Origin: an uncultured Holophagaceae bacterium
GTDB taxonomy: Bacteria; Acidobacteriota; Holophagae; Holophagales; Holophagaceae
Length of the DNA stretch: 64,000 nt
Assembly: GCA_903913215.1 (NCBI GenBank)
Contig: CAIWKE010000023.1
Location: forward strand, 1 to 64,000
Direction of reading: 5' to 3'
The notes beneath the pieces are model-generated. The model did no database searches. It saw only the letters and a list, made by a program, of their open reading frames with translations, and was not told where the DNA came from. The position numbers and the translations under genes are program-made. This document shows positions 26,798-36,318 of this stretch, piece after piece (position 1 is the first letter of the stretch; each line of letters begins with the position of its first letter).

Positions 26798-29494
26798 ATG
26801 CGATTCGGACCCACGGCCCTGCCCCTCACCTTGATGGCCACAGCGGCCCTGGCGGGTCCGGCCATCCAGAGCCCCAGCGCCCCCTGGAAGACCTTCCACA
26901 CCGCCCACTACCGAATCCACTTCCCCGCCACCGGCGGATTCGAGGACTTCGCCCGGGAGGTAGCCCAGCGCATCGAAGGCATGCACAGCCTCATGGAGCC
27001 CTGGGTGGGCCACGCCTACAAGGGCCCCACGGACGTGCTGGTGCTGGACCCCGTGGCCGCTGCCAATGGCATGACCTTCAGTTACCTGGACCGGCCCCAC
27101 CTCATCTTGTGGCGAACGCCGCCCGACAGCGAGTGGGAGATCGCTCATGGACGGGACTGGGTAGAGGAGTTGGTGCCCCACGAGCTCGTCCACCTGCACC
27201 ACCTCACCTTGCCCAACCGCAAACCCAGCCTGTACCAGCGGCTCCAGTTCGGCCCCCGGGCCAGCGCCGTGGCCGATAAGAGTCCCGGCTGGGTGAAAGA
27301 GGGCTACGCCACGCTGCTGGAGGGCCGGATCACCGGCATGGGCCGCCCCCACAGCGCCTACCGCGCCATGGTGCTGCGTCTGATGGCTCGGGAGGGCCGT
27401 CTGCCTGTCTACAAGGAGTTGGACAAGGGTCAGGGGCGCTACCTGGTCAGCTCCGCCTTCCTGGGGTGGCTGGAGCAGCAGCACGTGGCCAAGGAGAAGG
27501 CCCTGCCTCTGCTCTGGCAGCGCCTCTCCAGCCCCCGGTACAAGACCTTCGCTGAAGGCTTCCGGGCCACCTTCGGCCAGGGGCCGGAGACGGCCTATGC
27601 CCGCTTCCGCGCGGAGCTGAGCCACGATGCCCTGGAGGTGGAGCGCCGCGTCGCGCAGGTCGGCCTGCGCGAGGGCGAGCTGTGGGGCTTCGTGCCGAAG
27701 GGAGTCCAGGACTTGAGCCTGAGCCCGGATGGGACCAGACTCCTGGGCCGCGTGCTGGATGCCAAGACTGGTGGCCTCTGCCTCTGGGATCTCCAGGCTC
27801 CCCTCGCCGATGTGAAGGCCAAGGCCAAGGAGGCCAAGCGTGACCCGGAGTTGCCTGAGGAAAGTGCCAATCTGCTACCCGAGCGTGAGGTCAAGCACCG
27901 GCTGGGAACCTTGCAAGACCAACTGCCCGCTCGTCCCCGCTGGTCCGCTGAAGGTATCCGCTACTGGCTGCGAGAGTCTGACGCCGAGGGCGTGTTGCAC
28001 CGGGTGGAACGCACCTGGACGCCCACCAAGGCCACGGGTGCACCCACCATCGAGCCCCTCGTGCCCACCTGGGAGGGACGCCAGTGGATCGTGAGGGCGG
28101 CAGGGAAGAACCTGGCCCTGCCCTTCGAGCCCATGGGCCCCCTGACCTGGGATGTGGCCCGGAAGCGCCTATTCGCCACACGAGACGTGCAGGGCGTGCC
28201 CAACCTCGTGCAGTGGACCTTCGATCCCGCGGCAGCGTCGCCCTTCAGCGCTGAGCAGGTCCTCACCCGCAGCGCCACCGGGGCCCTTTATCCAGCTCCC
28301 ACACCGGACGGCAAGAGCCTCTACTTCATGGTGCCGCGCCTCCAGGGTGCGGAGATCCGCCGCCTCGACCTGGGTACGGCATCTCCGCTCCTGGCCTGGA
28401 CCGAGGATCCCAAGCCCTTCGCCCCGGGCACCGTGCGGCCCCCGGCGGATGAGCCTGGCCTCCTGCCCGGGCCCGTAGAGGCACCCCCCTCCCAGCCCTA
28501 CGCCATTGCGGACAGCCACCAGTTCTCACCCCGCGCAGGCTTCGTGACCAGCCCCTCCGGCACCGCCTATCAGGCGGGTGTTGGGGGCCGGGACATCCTG
28601 CCCCGCCTTGACTGGGCCCTAATGGGCTCCTACGGATACTTTGGGGAGGAGGGCGAAGGCCCCCGTGGCTTCCATGCCGGACTGGCCTGGCGGGGCTGGG
28701 CCTGGACCACCCGCGCCCAGGTCTTTTCGGACTACATGCGGCCCTCGAGGCAGCGCTGGGAGCAAGTCCAGGGCTGGGATCAGGAGCGCCGTGGCTTCAA
28801 CCTGGGCCTGGAGCGCCAGTGGTGGGACCTGGGCGACGGATTGAAAGTGCAGGGCGCCTTCGCCGGGGAGCGTATCGAGACCCTGGGTCGCTCCGACACG
28901 GCCACACGCAGCCTGCTGTGGGGAAAGGTCAATCAGTCGGCCCACCGGGAAAGCCACGGCTGGAGCCTGGGCGCGGGCTACGAAGCTCAAGCCGCTGCAG
29001 GCCGCACTGAAAGCCAGAGCTGGAATCTGGACCGCGCCAGCTTCTCCCTGGAGGGTGCCTATCGCTTGGCGGGCCTGGGCCTCAGCGGCGAGCTGGGCCA
29101 CCTGGGCGGCTCTCCCACCCGGCAAGACCGCTTCCAATTGGGTGGCCAGGACCAGGGCCTCGTACCCAGCTCCCTGAACGTCAATGCCGTCTTCCAGCCC
29201 GCCCTGCCCCTGCACCTGGCCACCGGCGACCGCTTCGCCCGTTGGCGGGCGGAGAGCCTCGGTTTCTACGTGGAGGGCCTCTCGCTCTGGGACCAGGGCA
29301 TGTCCCGCCCCGCCTTCCTGCGCGTGGCGGGCTGGGAGGCCAAGTCGGATAGTCGGGATGAGCGGCCCTGGCTGAGCGATATCGTGCGCCGCGTCCTCGG
29401 CGCAACAGAGATCCGGTTGGGTGTCCACAAGGCCCTGGACGGACCCATGCGGAACAAGACCGTCTTCACCCTCGCCCTGCTGGCACGGTACTGA
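26798..29494 (+). CDS. Exported zinc metalloprotease with beta-propeller and barrel-like C-terminus
   Basis: An 898-residue protein with a signal peptide (ALPLTLMATAALAGP). The N-terminal domain is a gluzincin-type (peptidase MA-like) protease: HELVH at 128-132 and WVKEGYA with Glu168 as third zinc ligand. Residues ~310-600 contain TolB-like propeller blades (LSLSPDGTRLLGRVLD, TPDGKSLYFMVPRLQG). From about 620 the sequence alternates Trp/Tyr-rich strands and ends VFTLALLARY, as in outer-membrane barrels. A surface-anchored protease is inferred. ATG 26798 is chosen because the signal peptide begins there. Confidence 0.8.
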   Translation: MRFGPTALPLTLMATAALAGPAIQSPSAPWKTFHTAHYRIHFPATGGFEDFAREVAQRIEGMHSLMEPWVGHAYKGPTDVLVLDPVAAANGMTFSYLDRPHLILWRTPPDSEWEIAHGRDWVEELVPHELVHLHHLTLPNRKPSLYQRLQFGPRASAVADKSPGWVKEGYATLLEGRITGMGRPHSAYRAMVLRLMAREGRLPVYKELDKGQGRYLVSSAFLGWLEQQHVAKEKALPLLWQRLSSPRYKTFAEGFRATFGQGPETAYARFRAELSHDALEVERRVAQVGLREGELWGFVPKGVQDLSLSPDGTRLLGRVLDAKTGGLCLWDLQAPLADVKAKAKEAKRDPELPEESANLLPEREVKHRLGTLQDQLPARPRWSAEGIRYWLRESDAEGVLHRVERTWTPTKATGAPTIEPLVPTWEGRQWIVRAAGKNLALPFEPMGPLTWDVARKRLFATRDVQGVPNLVQWTFDPAAASPFSAEQVLTRSATGALYPAPTPDGKSLYFMVPRLQGAEIRRLDLGTASPLLAWTEDPKPFAPGTVRPPADEPGLLPGPVEAPPSQPYAIADSHQFSPRAGFVTSPSGTAYQAGVGGRDILPRLDWALMGSYGYFGEEGEGPRGFHAGLAWRGWAWTTRAQVFSDYMRPSRQRWEQVQGWDQERRGFNLGLERQWWDLGDGLKVQGAFAGERIETLGRSDTATRSLLWGKVNQSAHRESHGWSLGAGYEAQAAAGRTESQSWNLDRASFSLEGAYRLAGLGLSGELGHLGGSPTRQDRFQLGGQDQGLVPSSLNVNAVFQPALPLHLATGDRFARWRAESLGFYVEGLSLWDQGMSRPAFLRVAGWEAKSDSRDERPWLSDIVRRVLGATEIRLGVHKALDGPMRNKTVFTLALLARY

Positions 29495-29638
29495 CCGCAA
29501 GAAGAACTGGAACCGCGAAGGAACACAAAAAGTGGGCTGGGTTCTCCGCGCTTTTCGTCCGGCTCAGCGCGACATCCTGACCTCGCGTTTCGGTGGCAGC
29601 CCAGGAGCGCTGAGCTTCAGCCGCCTCGTGGTAGAACC

Positions 29639-30247
29639 TCACCCCATCCGCACCGTCTGCACGAATTTCTGGATGCCCGCGAGCAGCATCTCGATGGCCA
29701 TGGCGGTGAGCACGAGACCCATGAGCCGCTCGAAGGCCATGGTCACCTGCTCGCCCAGGAAGTCCGCGATCTTCTCGGCAAAACTGAGCACCAGGGCCGA
29801 AATGGCCATGGCCACGGAAAGGGCGCCCAGCCACTCGCCCAGGCGGTGGGGCTCCCGGCTCACCAGGAGCAGCACCGTGGCGATGGCTGATGGACCCGCG
29901 ATGAAGGGCACCGCCAGGGGCACCAGGAAGGGCTCGCCGTGAAGGCGGTGCTGGCTGGCGCCATCTGGATGGGGAAAGACCATCTTGAGCGCAATGAGGA
30001 AGAGGATCACGCCCCCGGCGATGCCCAGGGAGGTGTCTGTCAGGTGCATAAGGCGCAGGACCTTCTGGCCGAAGAGGGCGAAGAAGACCAGGATGCCGAA
30101 GGCGAAGAGCACTTCCCGAAAGATGATGCGCTGGCGCCGGGCTGGATCCACCTGCCGCAACAGCCCCAGGAAGGCGGGGATGTTGCCCAGGGGATCCGTG
30201 ACCAGCACCAGCAGGATGACCGCTGAAACGAAGGAAGAGGGATCCAA
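29639..30247 (-). CDS. MarC-family integral membrane protein
   Basis: A 202-residue inner-membrane protein with six predicted helices. The first helix carries LLVLVTDPLGNIPAFL, and the second half has the related VPLAVPFIAGPSAIATVLLL, the internal repeat typical of the MarC/UPF0056 family. The function in vivo is unknown; the old link to multiple antibiotic resistance is not supported for this family. The start lies seven bases after the sppA stop, so the two form an operon. Confidence 0.93.
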   Translation of the reverse strand: MDPSSFVSAVILLVLVTDPLGNIPAFLGLLRQVDPARRQRIIFREVLFAFGILVFFALFGQKVLRLMHLTDTSLGIAGGVILFLIALKMVFPHPDGASQHRLHGEPFLVPLAVPFIAGPSAIATVLLLVSREPHRLGEWLGALSVAMAISALVLSFAEKIADFLGEQVTMAFERLMGLVLTAMAIEMLLAGIQKFVQTVRMG

Positions 30248-30254
30248 GCCGGGG

Positions 30255-32030
30255 CTACTTCAGCTCGAGGTCGAAGGGCAGGCGGGTGTAGATGCCCTTG
30301 GGATCATTGAGGGCCGAGAGCCGCTCCAATTGCAGGTGGAAGCTGTCCGCGAGGGCTTCCACGGGGCCGGCCTTGGTGAGGCGCCGGGACTTGTCCTTGC
30401 CCAGGCTCTTCAGCAGTTCCTTGAAGGCGTCAGGCTCCTTGTCCGGGCCGGCCACGTAGAAGTCGTTCTCCACCTTGGCCATCTTGGCTGCGTGCTTCAG
30501 GGCCGCTTCCAGGCCCCCCAGCTCATCCACCAGGCCCAGCTTCACGGCCTCCTGCCCGGACCAGACGCGACCCTGGGCGATCTCGTGGACCGCGTCCTTC
30601 TTCAGCTTGCGGCTGTCCGCGACCTTGGTGAGGAACTGGTCGTAGATGTGGTCCACCAGGCCCTGAATTCGGGCCAGCTCCAGGTCCGTCTTGGGTCGGG
30701 TGAGGGTCATGGGGTTGGCGAGCTTGGCGGTCTGGATGCTGTCCCAGGTGATGCCGTGCTCGTTGGCCAGCTTCTTGACATTGGGCAGCAGGCCGAAGAC
30801 GCCAATGGAACCCGTGATGGTGGTGGGCTCCGCGAAGATGCGGTCGCCATAGGTGCTGATCCAGTAGCCGCCTGAGGCAGCCAGGTGGCCCATGGAGATC
30901 ACAACGGGCTTCACCTTCTTGGTGAGGACGACTTCGCGCTGGATGAGCTCCGAGGCGGAGGCGCTGCCACCGGGGCTGTTCACGCGCAGCACCACGGCCT
31001 TGACCCGGTCGTCCAGGCGCAACTGGCGCAACTCACGGCTGAGCCGCTCGCCGCCCACTTGGGCGCCCTTGCCCTCGCCGTCCACGATCTCACCTTCGGC
31101 CACCACCACGGCAATGCGGGCCTTGCCCGTCCTGCCACCGCCAGGGATGCCCGCGTAGGTGGCCAGGCTGATCTGGGGGAAATCCTTGTCCTTGGCCTGC
31201 TTGCCACCCAGTTTCTTGAGCTCAGTCAGCACTTCGTCATAGGGCGCCACCCGATCCACCAGGCCCAGGCTCTTGGCCTCGTCTGCATCCACGAGGCCCT
31301 TCTCGTCGGCGATGGTCTGCAGGTCGGCCGGGGTCTTCTTGCGATCCTTGGCGACGGTGTCCTTCCATTCGCCCCAGATATCTTCCAGGAGCTTCTGGAT
31401 CTGCTCCCGGTTGGCGTCACTCATGCGGTCAAGGATGAAGGGCTCCACGGCGCTCTTGTACTTGCCGACGCGGGTGACCTGCACCTCGATGCCGTACTTC
31501 TTGAAGGCTTCGCCGAAGAACATGGGCTCGCTGGCCAGACCGTTCACTTCCATGTTGCCGAAGGGGTTGATGAACAAGGTGCTGGCGCCTGCGGTCAGGT
31601 AGAGGTCCCGCTTGGTCCAGCCCATGTTGTAGGCCAGTACAGGCTTTTTAGCCTTGAAGCGCTGGATGGCTTCCCGCAGTTCCCGCAGCTGGGCCGGACC
31701 AGCGCCCTGGAGGTTGCCCGTGAGATAGAGGCCCGTGATGTGGCTGTCCGCGGCGGCGCGGTCCAAGGTCTCGATGACCGTGGGCAGGCTTTGACTATGG
31801 CTGCCCCCCCCGCCCATGACCTCGCTGATGGCCTCGCTGGGCTCGGGGTCCCTCTCAGCATCCATCAGGTTGGTGCCGAGGTCGAAGACCAGCACAGCCT
31901 TGCTGGGCACTGTCGGCTTCCCCGAAGAACCAAGGGCGGCCACAAAGCCGATGAAAAGAACAAAGGCGAGACCACCGGCCACGATCAGGGCCAGCAGCGA
32001 CGCGAAGAAACTCTTAAAGAAAGCCTTCAT
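30255..32030 (-). CDS. sppA: Signal peptide peptidase SppA (67 kDa type)
   Basis: A 591-residue membrane-anchored Ser-Lys protease that clears cleaved signal peptides. It has one N-terminal membrane helix (LLALIVAGGLAFVLFIGFV) and the duplicated fold of the long form. The general base is Lys192 in VGKYKSAVEP, and the nucleophile is Ser386 in HLAASGGYW, preceded by RVNSPGGSASASE. It precedes marC and follows an FMN reductase gene on the same strand with short gaps. Confidence 0.96.
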   Translation of the reverse strand: MKAFFKSFFASLLALIVAGGLAFVLFIGFVAALGSSGKPTVPSKAVLVFDLGTNLMDAERDPEPSEAISEVMGGGGSHSQSLPTVIETLDRAAADSHITGLYLTGNLQGAGPAQLRELREAIQRFKAKKPVLAYNMGWTKRDLYLTAGASTLFINPFGNMEVNGLASEPMFFGEAFKKYGIEVQVTRVGKYKSAVEPFILDRMSDANREQIQKLLEDIWGEWKDTVAKDRKKTPADLQTIADEKGLVDADEAKSLGLVDRVAPYDEVLTELKKLGGKQAKDKDFPQISLATYAGIPGGGRTGKARIAVVVAEGEIVDGEGKGAQVGGERLSRELRQLRLDDRVKAVVLRVNSPGGSASASELIQREVVLTKKVKPVVISMGHLAASGGYWISTYGDRIFAEPTTITGSIGVFGLLPNVKKLANEHGITWDSIQTAKLANPMTLTRPKTDLELARIQGLVDHIYDQFLTKVADSRKLKKDAVHEIAQGRVWSGQEAVKLGLVDELGGLEAALKHAAKMAKVENDFYVAGPDKEPDAFKELLKSLGKDKSRRLTKAGPVEALADSFHLQLERLSALNDPKGIYTRLPFDLELK

Positions 32031-32080
32031 GGCAGCTCCAGAAACACGCCTTCAGGATCGCACAGTCCCAGCGCAGACGC

Positions 32081-32620
32081 TCAGCGCAGACGTGCCGCCA
32101 GAGCGAGGAAGGCATCAAGGTTGCGACCCAGGTTGGCAGCGGTACGGGCCTCGGTTGGAGCTCCCTTTTCATCCAATTGCTGATCCGCGTGAGGAACTGT
32201 CAGCCCCTCCGGGGCCACGATGGCTCCCATGTTGGCCAGGGTGACCCGCCAGGCCCCGAGGCCCCGGGCACCACCGAAGGCCCCAGGACTGGCGGCGCAG
32301 AGCAGGACCGGCAGCCCCGACCAGGGACTGGGTCTCATGGTGCTGAGCCAGTCCACCGCGTTTTTCAGGTGCCCGGGGATCCCCGCGTTGTATTCGGGCG
32401 ACACGATCACCAACCCCTGGGCCGCGCCCAGGGCGGCATGCAGGGCCACCAGTTCGGCCGATGGGGCCAGGCCGTCCTCGAAGAGGGGGAAGCGGAGCTG
32501 GGCTCCCGAATAACCAGTGGTCTCGTGACCCCGGAGGGCCAGCTCAGAAGCCAGGTGGCCCAGGAGCCGACCGTTGAAGGAACCCGCTCTCAGACTGCCG
32601 CCCATCAGCACCAACCGCAT
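32081..32620 (-). CDS. NAD(P)H-dependent FMN reductase family protein
   Basis: A 179-residue flavodoxin-like protein. The FMN phosphate loop is GGSLRAGSFNGRL, and the second flavin segment is IVSPEYNAGIPGHLKNAVDWLS, both hallmarks of the family. It probably reduces flavin or quinone in the cytoplasm; the acceptor is unknown. The ATG at 32620 has GGAG five bases upstream, better than the ATG at 32641. It diverges from the bacilliredoxin gene. Confidence 0.88.
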   Translation of the reverse strand: MRLVLMGGSLRAGSFNGRLLGHLASELALRGHETTGYSGAQLRFPLFEDGLAPSAELVALHAALGAAQGLVIVSPEYNAGIPGHLKNAVDWLSTMRPSPWSGLPVLLCAASPGAFGGARGLGAWRVTLANMGAIVAPEGLTVPHADQQLDEKGAPTEARTAANLGRNLDAFLALAARLR

Positions 32621-32651
32621 GGAATCTCCGAAGGCTGTCATCACCTGGATT

Positions 32652-32679
32652 AATCTTGACTTATTTGGTATGGTTTTAC
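32652..32679 (+). promoter_or_regulatory. Operator/promoter-like motif before bacilliredoxin
   Basis: AATCTTGAC, two bases, ATTTGGTA, three bases, TTTTAC. Nearly the same motif precedes the Nfu gene at 51389-51415. TGGTATGGT could act as an extended -10, and the centre resembles Rrf2/IscR-type sites (TTGACNNATTT). It lies 17 bases before the TTG start codon. Confidence 0.5.
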
Positions 32680-32695
32680 ATCCCTGGAGGATGTC

Positions 32696-33124
32696 TTGTC
32701 GAATTATCCCGAAGAAATGGTCGCCCCCATGCGTGAAGAGCTCGTCCGGGTGGGCTTCGAGCAGCTGCTGAGCCCGGCCCAGGTGGACGCGGCGCTCCAG
32801 CGTCCAGGCCGCACCCTGCTGCTGGTCAACAGTGTCTGCGGCTGCGCTGCCGCAGGGGCCCGACCCGGCGTGAACCAGGCCCTGGGATCCCTGGGCCTGA
32901 AGTTCGACCACCTAGTGACGGTCTTCGCCGGCATGGAGTCCGCCGCCACGGCCCAGGCCCGCGAGTACTTTGAGGGCGCCCAGCCCACCAGCCCCCAGGC
33001 CGCCCTTTTCAAGGACGGGCAGCTGGTCCACCTCATGCAGCGCCAGGATTTCCTGGGTCGCAGCCCCGAAGAGATCGCCGCCGCCCTGGCTCAGGGCTAT
33101 CACAAGGCGCTGGCGGTCGGCTGA
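32696..33124 (+). CDS. Bacilliredoxin (BrxA/BrxB family)
   Basis: A 142-residue thioredoxin-fold protein that removes bacillithiol or similar thiols from proteins. The family N-terminus MSNYPEEMVAPMREELVRVG and the CGC redox motif (Cys48, Cys50, in NSVCGCAAAGARPG) are clear. The start is TTG at 32696, five bases after GGAGG; an out-of-frame ATG lies just before it. The preceding motif is shared with the Nfu gene, hinting at joint control with Fe-S metabolism. Confidence 0.93.
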   Translation: MSNYPEEMVAPMREELVRVGFEQLLSPAQVDAALQRPGRTLLLVNSVCGCAAAGARPGVNQALGSLGLKFDHLVTVFAGMESAATAQAREYFEGAQPTSPQAALFKDGQLVHLMQRQDFLGRSPEEIAAALAQGYHKALAVG

Positions 33125-33227
33125 TTTAGAAAAGGCCGATGCGGCGTCGGGCCAGACGAAGCTGTGGGGTTTTGTAAGCCTTTCCTGTGGAGCGCCCTGC
33201 TAGGTTTGGGGATTCCTTGGATCACCC

Positions 33228-34598
33228 ATGCACCAGCTTGCCTGCCTGCTTTCAGCCCTCTCTTTGGTGGCCCAGGTGCCACCCACACCGGCGCCGGCCT
33301 CGGCCTCGGCGTTTGTCGAGGAGCTGGAGCCTTCCACCCTGGCCCTGCCCATCCGCGTGAACCTGGACGCCCTGCTCAAGCAGGTGGAGGCCCAGGCGCC
33401 CCTGTCACCCCCCAACGTGGAGACCTGGGCTGAGATCAAGGGCAAGCCCCGCACCTACTTCCGCTTCAACCTCATCCGCGAGCCCCTCTCCCTGCGGGTG
33501 AAGGACTCCCAGGTCTCCCTCAGGGTGGTCGCCAACTTCGGCATGGACGTGGGGCTGCGGACCCTCGGCAACCACTACACGGTCATGGGCTCCTGCGGTC
33601 GCAGCCCGGAGCCCCCCCGAAGGGTGCTGCTGGACTTCGGCACGGGCCTCAACATCCTGCCCAACTGGGGCGTGGAGCTGCAGAAGCCCACGTTCGAGGT
33701 GCTGCCGCTCAATACCTGCCAGGTGACCTTCCTGGGCTTCGATATCACGGACCAGGTCGTGGCGGGCATGAAGGACAACCTGGCCTCGGCCGCCGATCAG
33801 CTCAGCCGCCTGGTGCGCGAAGGGGCCCTGGCTCGCCAGAAGGCCAAGGAGGCCTGGGATCTCTTCAGCCAGCCAATCGAGCTGCGGAAGGACCTCTACC
33901 TTGTCTTCCAGCCCCGCAAGGTGCGCATCGCCCCCCTGGTCACCCAGGGCCGCACCCTGCTCATCACCCCGGAGATTGAGGCCGAGCCCCGCCTGGTGCT
34001 GGGCGAAAAGCCCCAGGTGGCCGCCCGCCCCCTACCGGACCTGGAGGTGAACGCCAGCCCCAAGCCCGGCTTCCGGCTCCGGGTGGAGGCGGATCTCTCC
34101 TATGTCCACGCCAGCCAGCAGCTCGTGGCGGAGGTAGTGGGGAAGGTCTTTGACACGGACAAGGGCAAGTTCGAGGTGACCTCGGCCCGGGTCTGGGGAG
34201 ACCAGGACAAGGCCTTCCTGGAGATCGGCCTCAAGGGCCGGGTCACCGGCAAGGTCGTGCTGTCCGGCAGGCCCCTCTCGGACCCCGCCACCAATTCCCT
34301 GCGCCTGGCGGAGCTGGATTTTGTCCTGGACAGCCAGGGCCTCCTCGCCCGCATGGGGGACTGGCTCTTCCACAACAGCCTCAAGAAGATGGTCACGGAA
34401 AAAGCCCACTTCCTCATGGACCAGCAGTTTCAGGGTCTGCGGGAAGCGGTGCAGGCGGGCCTCAACCGGGAACTGGCCCCCAACCTCCGGCTCAGCGGCA
34501 ACCTCAAGACCTTCAAGGTGGCCGCGGTGACCACAGGTGCACAGGCTTTCCGGTCCCAGGCCTACCTGGAGGGCGAGCTTCAGGTGGACATGAAGTAG
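33228..34598 (+). CDS. Exported DUF4403 family protein
   Basis: A 456-residue protein with signal peptide (QLACLLSALSLVAQ). It shows the DUF4403 layout: STLALPIRVNLDALLKQVE near the start, a central barrel-forming region, and the repeated amphipathic segments of a lipid-binding (tubular, BPI-like) fold ending LSGNLKTFKVAAVTTG and a final strand (YLEGELQVDMK). The function is unknown; envelope lipid transport is a guess. The next gene starts 19 bases downstream. Confidence 0.8.
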   Translation: MHQLACLLSALSLVAQVPPTPAPASASAFVEELEPSTLALPIRVNLDALLKQVEAQAPLSPPNVETWAEIKGKPRTYFRFNLIREPLSLRVKDSQVSLRVVANFGMDVGLRTLGNHYTVMGSCGRSPEPPRRVLLDFGTGLNILPNWGVELQKPTFEVLPLNTCQVTFLGFDITDQVVAGMKDNLASAADQLSRLVREGALARQKAKEAWDLFSQPIELRKDLYLVFQPRKVRIAPLVTQGRTLLITPEIEAEPRLVLGEKPQVAARPLPDLEVNASPKPGFRLRVEADLSYVHASQQLVAEVVGKVFDTDKGKFEVTSARVWGDQDKAFLEIGLKGRVTGKVVLSGRPLSDPATNSLRLAELDFVLDSQGLLARMGDWLFHNSLKKMVTEKAHFLMDQQFQGLREAVQAGLNRELAPNLRLSGNLKTFKVAAVTTGAQAFRSQAYLEGELQVDMK

Positions 34599-34617
34599 GC
34601 TGGAGGCGGAGACCCCC

Positions 34618-35736
34618 ATGCCGAAACCCCTCTCCCACTTCAGGATCGTGGACCTGTCCTGCGTGCTCGCGGGCCCCTTCTCGACCCAGCTCCTGGCGGA
34701 TTTCGGGGCCGAGGTGCAGAAGTTGGAGCCCCCCGGAGGCGACCCCACCCGGGGCTGGGGGCCCCCCTTCGAGGATCGCGAGGACGGCCAGAGTGCCTAT
34801 TTCCGCTGCGCCAACCGGGGCAAGACCACGCAGCCCGTGGACCTGCACACCGAGGAAGGCCGGACCCTGCTCTTCGACTTGCTCAAGGACGCGGACGTGC
34901 TGGTGGAGAACTTCCGCTCGGACTCCGCAGATCGCCTGGGTCTGGGCTGGAAGCGGCTTCACGCCAAGTTCCCCAAGCTGATCCTGGCTTCGATCCGTGG
35001 TTTCGCCTCGGACGTCAGTGCTTCCCGTCGGGCGGGCTACGACTTCATCATCCAGGCCGAGAGCGGCTGGATGGCCGTTACCGGCGAGCCAGAGGGGCAC
35101 CCCATGAAGGTGGGCGTGGCCCTGGTGGACGTACTGGCTGGCCTCTATTGCGCCAACGGCATCCAGGCCGCCCTGCTGCACCGGGAGCGCACCGGGGAGG
35201 CCCTCCACATCGAAGTACCGCTCATGGAGGCGGCCCTGGCAGGCCTGGTGAACGTCGCCGCCGGCGCCCTCATGACCGGCGAGGCCCCCCAGCGCTGGGG
35301 CAACGCCCATCCCCAGATCGTGCCCTACCAGTCCTTCCCCTGCACCGACGGGAACGTGGCCATCGGCGTGGGCAGTGACCGGCAGTTCGAGGTGCTGGCC
35401 ATGTGGCTGGGCCTGGACCTGGACACCAAGCCCGAGTGGCGCAAGAACCGCGGACGGGTGCAGGACCGGGACGCCGTGGTGGCCCTCATCGAGGCCCGCA
35501 CCCGCACCCGCACCGTGGCCGAGGTTCTGAAGGTCTGCGAGGCCAACGCGATCCCCGCCAGTCCCGTGCGCAGCGTAGACGAAGTGCTCTTCCGCAAGAG
35601 CGGGGAACTCCACAACCTGCTCCAGCCCCTCTTCGACTCCGACACCAACACCATGGTGCCCACCCTGGCCACGCCCGTCCTGCTGAACGGCGAGCGGGCC
35701 TGCGCCGCCCTGCCGCCGCCCCGCTGGAACCCGTGA
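34618..35736 (+). CDS. CaiB/BaiF family III CoA-transferase
   Basis: A 372-residue enzyme that moves CoA between carboxylic acids. Family marks are VLAGPFSTQLLADFGAEVQKLEPPGGD at the N-terminus, NRGKTTQPVDLHTEEGR, VLVENFRSDSADRLGL and the AGYDFIIQAESG segment with the catalytic Asp. The substrate is not evident from the neighbours. The stop overlaps the GTG start of the following DciA-like gene (GTGA). Confidence 0.93.
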   Translation: MPKPLSHFRIVDLSCVLAGPFSTQLLADFGAEVQKLEPPGGDPTRGWGPPFEDREDGQSAYFRCANRGKTTQPVDLHTEEGRTLLFDLLKDADVLVENFRSDSADRLGLGWKRLHAKFPKLILASIRGFASDVSASRRAGYDFIIQAESGWMAVTGEPEGHPMKVGVALVDVLAGLYCANGIQAALLHRERTGEALHIEVPLMEAALAGLVNVAAGALMTGEAPQRWGNAHPQIVPYQSFPCTDGNVAIGVGSDRQFEVLAMWLGLDLDTKPEWRKNRGRVQDRDAVVALIEARTRTRTVAEVLKVCEANAIPASPVRSVDEVLFRKSGELHNLLQPLFDSDTNTMVPTLATPVLLNGERACAALPPPRWNP

Positions 35737-36128
35737 GACGCGCACCCCGCCTGGTGGCCCTTGGGGCCCGCCTGCCCAACCAGAAGGCCGAGGCCCGCCT
35801 GCGCCAGGCCTGGCACTTCGTGGTGGGCCCCGCCTTGGCCGATCGCACCCGGCTCCTGCGCGTGGAGCGGAACACCCTCGTCATGGGCTGCTGGGAGCTG
35901 TCCCAGATTGCCACCCTGCGAGAAGCCACCGCTGCCGTGTGGCCCCAGGTGCGGGACCGCATCCAGCGCGCCCTGGGCCTGAGTCTCATGGGCCTCCAGG
36001 TGGTGCCCTGCGATCCACCTCCAGCAGTCCCCGAGCCCACCCAGGATCCCGACCCCCTGCGCCGGGCCATGCGCCTCCTGGAAGCCCGCCACCGCGAGCG
36101 CGTCCGCCTCGGCCTCGAGCCCGAATAG
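35733..36128 (+). CDS. DUF721/DciA-like protein
   Basis: A 131-residue protein. The segment LRQAWHFVVGPALADRTRLLRVERNTLVMGCWELSQIATL follows the DUF721 pattern (Trp, VGP, basic strand, then a short helix), the family that includes the DnaB helicase loader-like DciA. Similarity is moderate, so the role in replication is uncertain. GTG at 35733 overlaps the previous stop; the frame is open upstream but antisense-like in composition. The C-terminal half is Pro-rich, then basic. Confidence 0.7.
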   Translation: MRRAPRLVALGARLPNQKAEARLRQAWHFVVGPALADRTRLLRVERNTLVMGCWELSQIATLREATAAVWPQVRDRIQRALGLSLMGLQVVPCDPPPAVPEPTQDPDPLRRAMRLLEARHRERVRLGLEPE

Positions 36129-36134
36129 CCTCAC

Positions 36135-36163
36135 TGGACGACTCGGGCCGTTTCCAGTAGAGT
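36135..36163 (+). promoter_or_regulatory. Predicted promoter of tRNA-Pro
   Basis: TGGACG, 17 bases, TAGAGT, ending 12 bases before the tRNA 5' end. The spacing is ideal and the hexamer matches are moderate. Confidence 0.55.
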
Positions 36164-36173
36164 CAAGGCTTCG

Positions 36174-36251
<78 letters not shown>

Positions 36252-36258
36252 AAAAAAA

Positions 36259-36281
36259 GGGTGCCGCGGCACCCTTTTTTT
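36259..36281 (+). terminator. Terminator of tRNA-Pro
   Basis: GGGTGCCG and CGGCACCC pair with no spare loop bases, followed by seven T and preceded by eight A, so it can work on both strands. It is the centre of the larger palindrome formed with the inverted tRNA fragment. Confidence 0.92.
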
Positions 36282-36307
36282 CGGGGCGAGAGGATTCGAA
36301 CCTCCGA
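36282..36307 (-). repeat. Inverted copy of the tRNA-Pro 3' end
   Basis: These 26 bases are the exact reverse complement of 36222-36247 (T arm plus 3' acceptor strand of tRNA-Pro). With the terminator between them they form a large palindrome. No 5' half of a tRNA is attached, so it is a fragment, not a gene. Confidence 0.93.
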
Positions 36308-36318
36308 GTGGGATCGCC

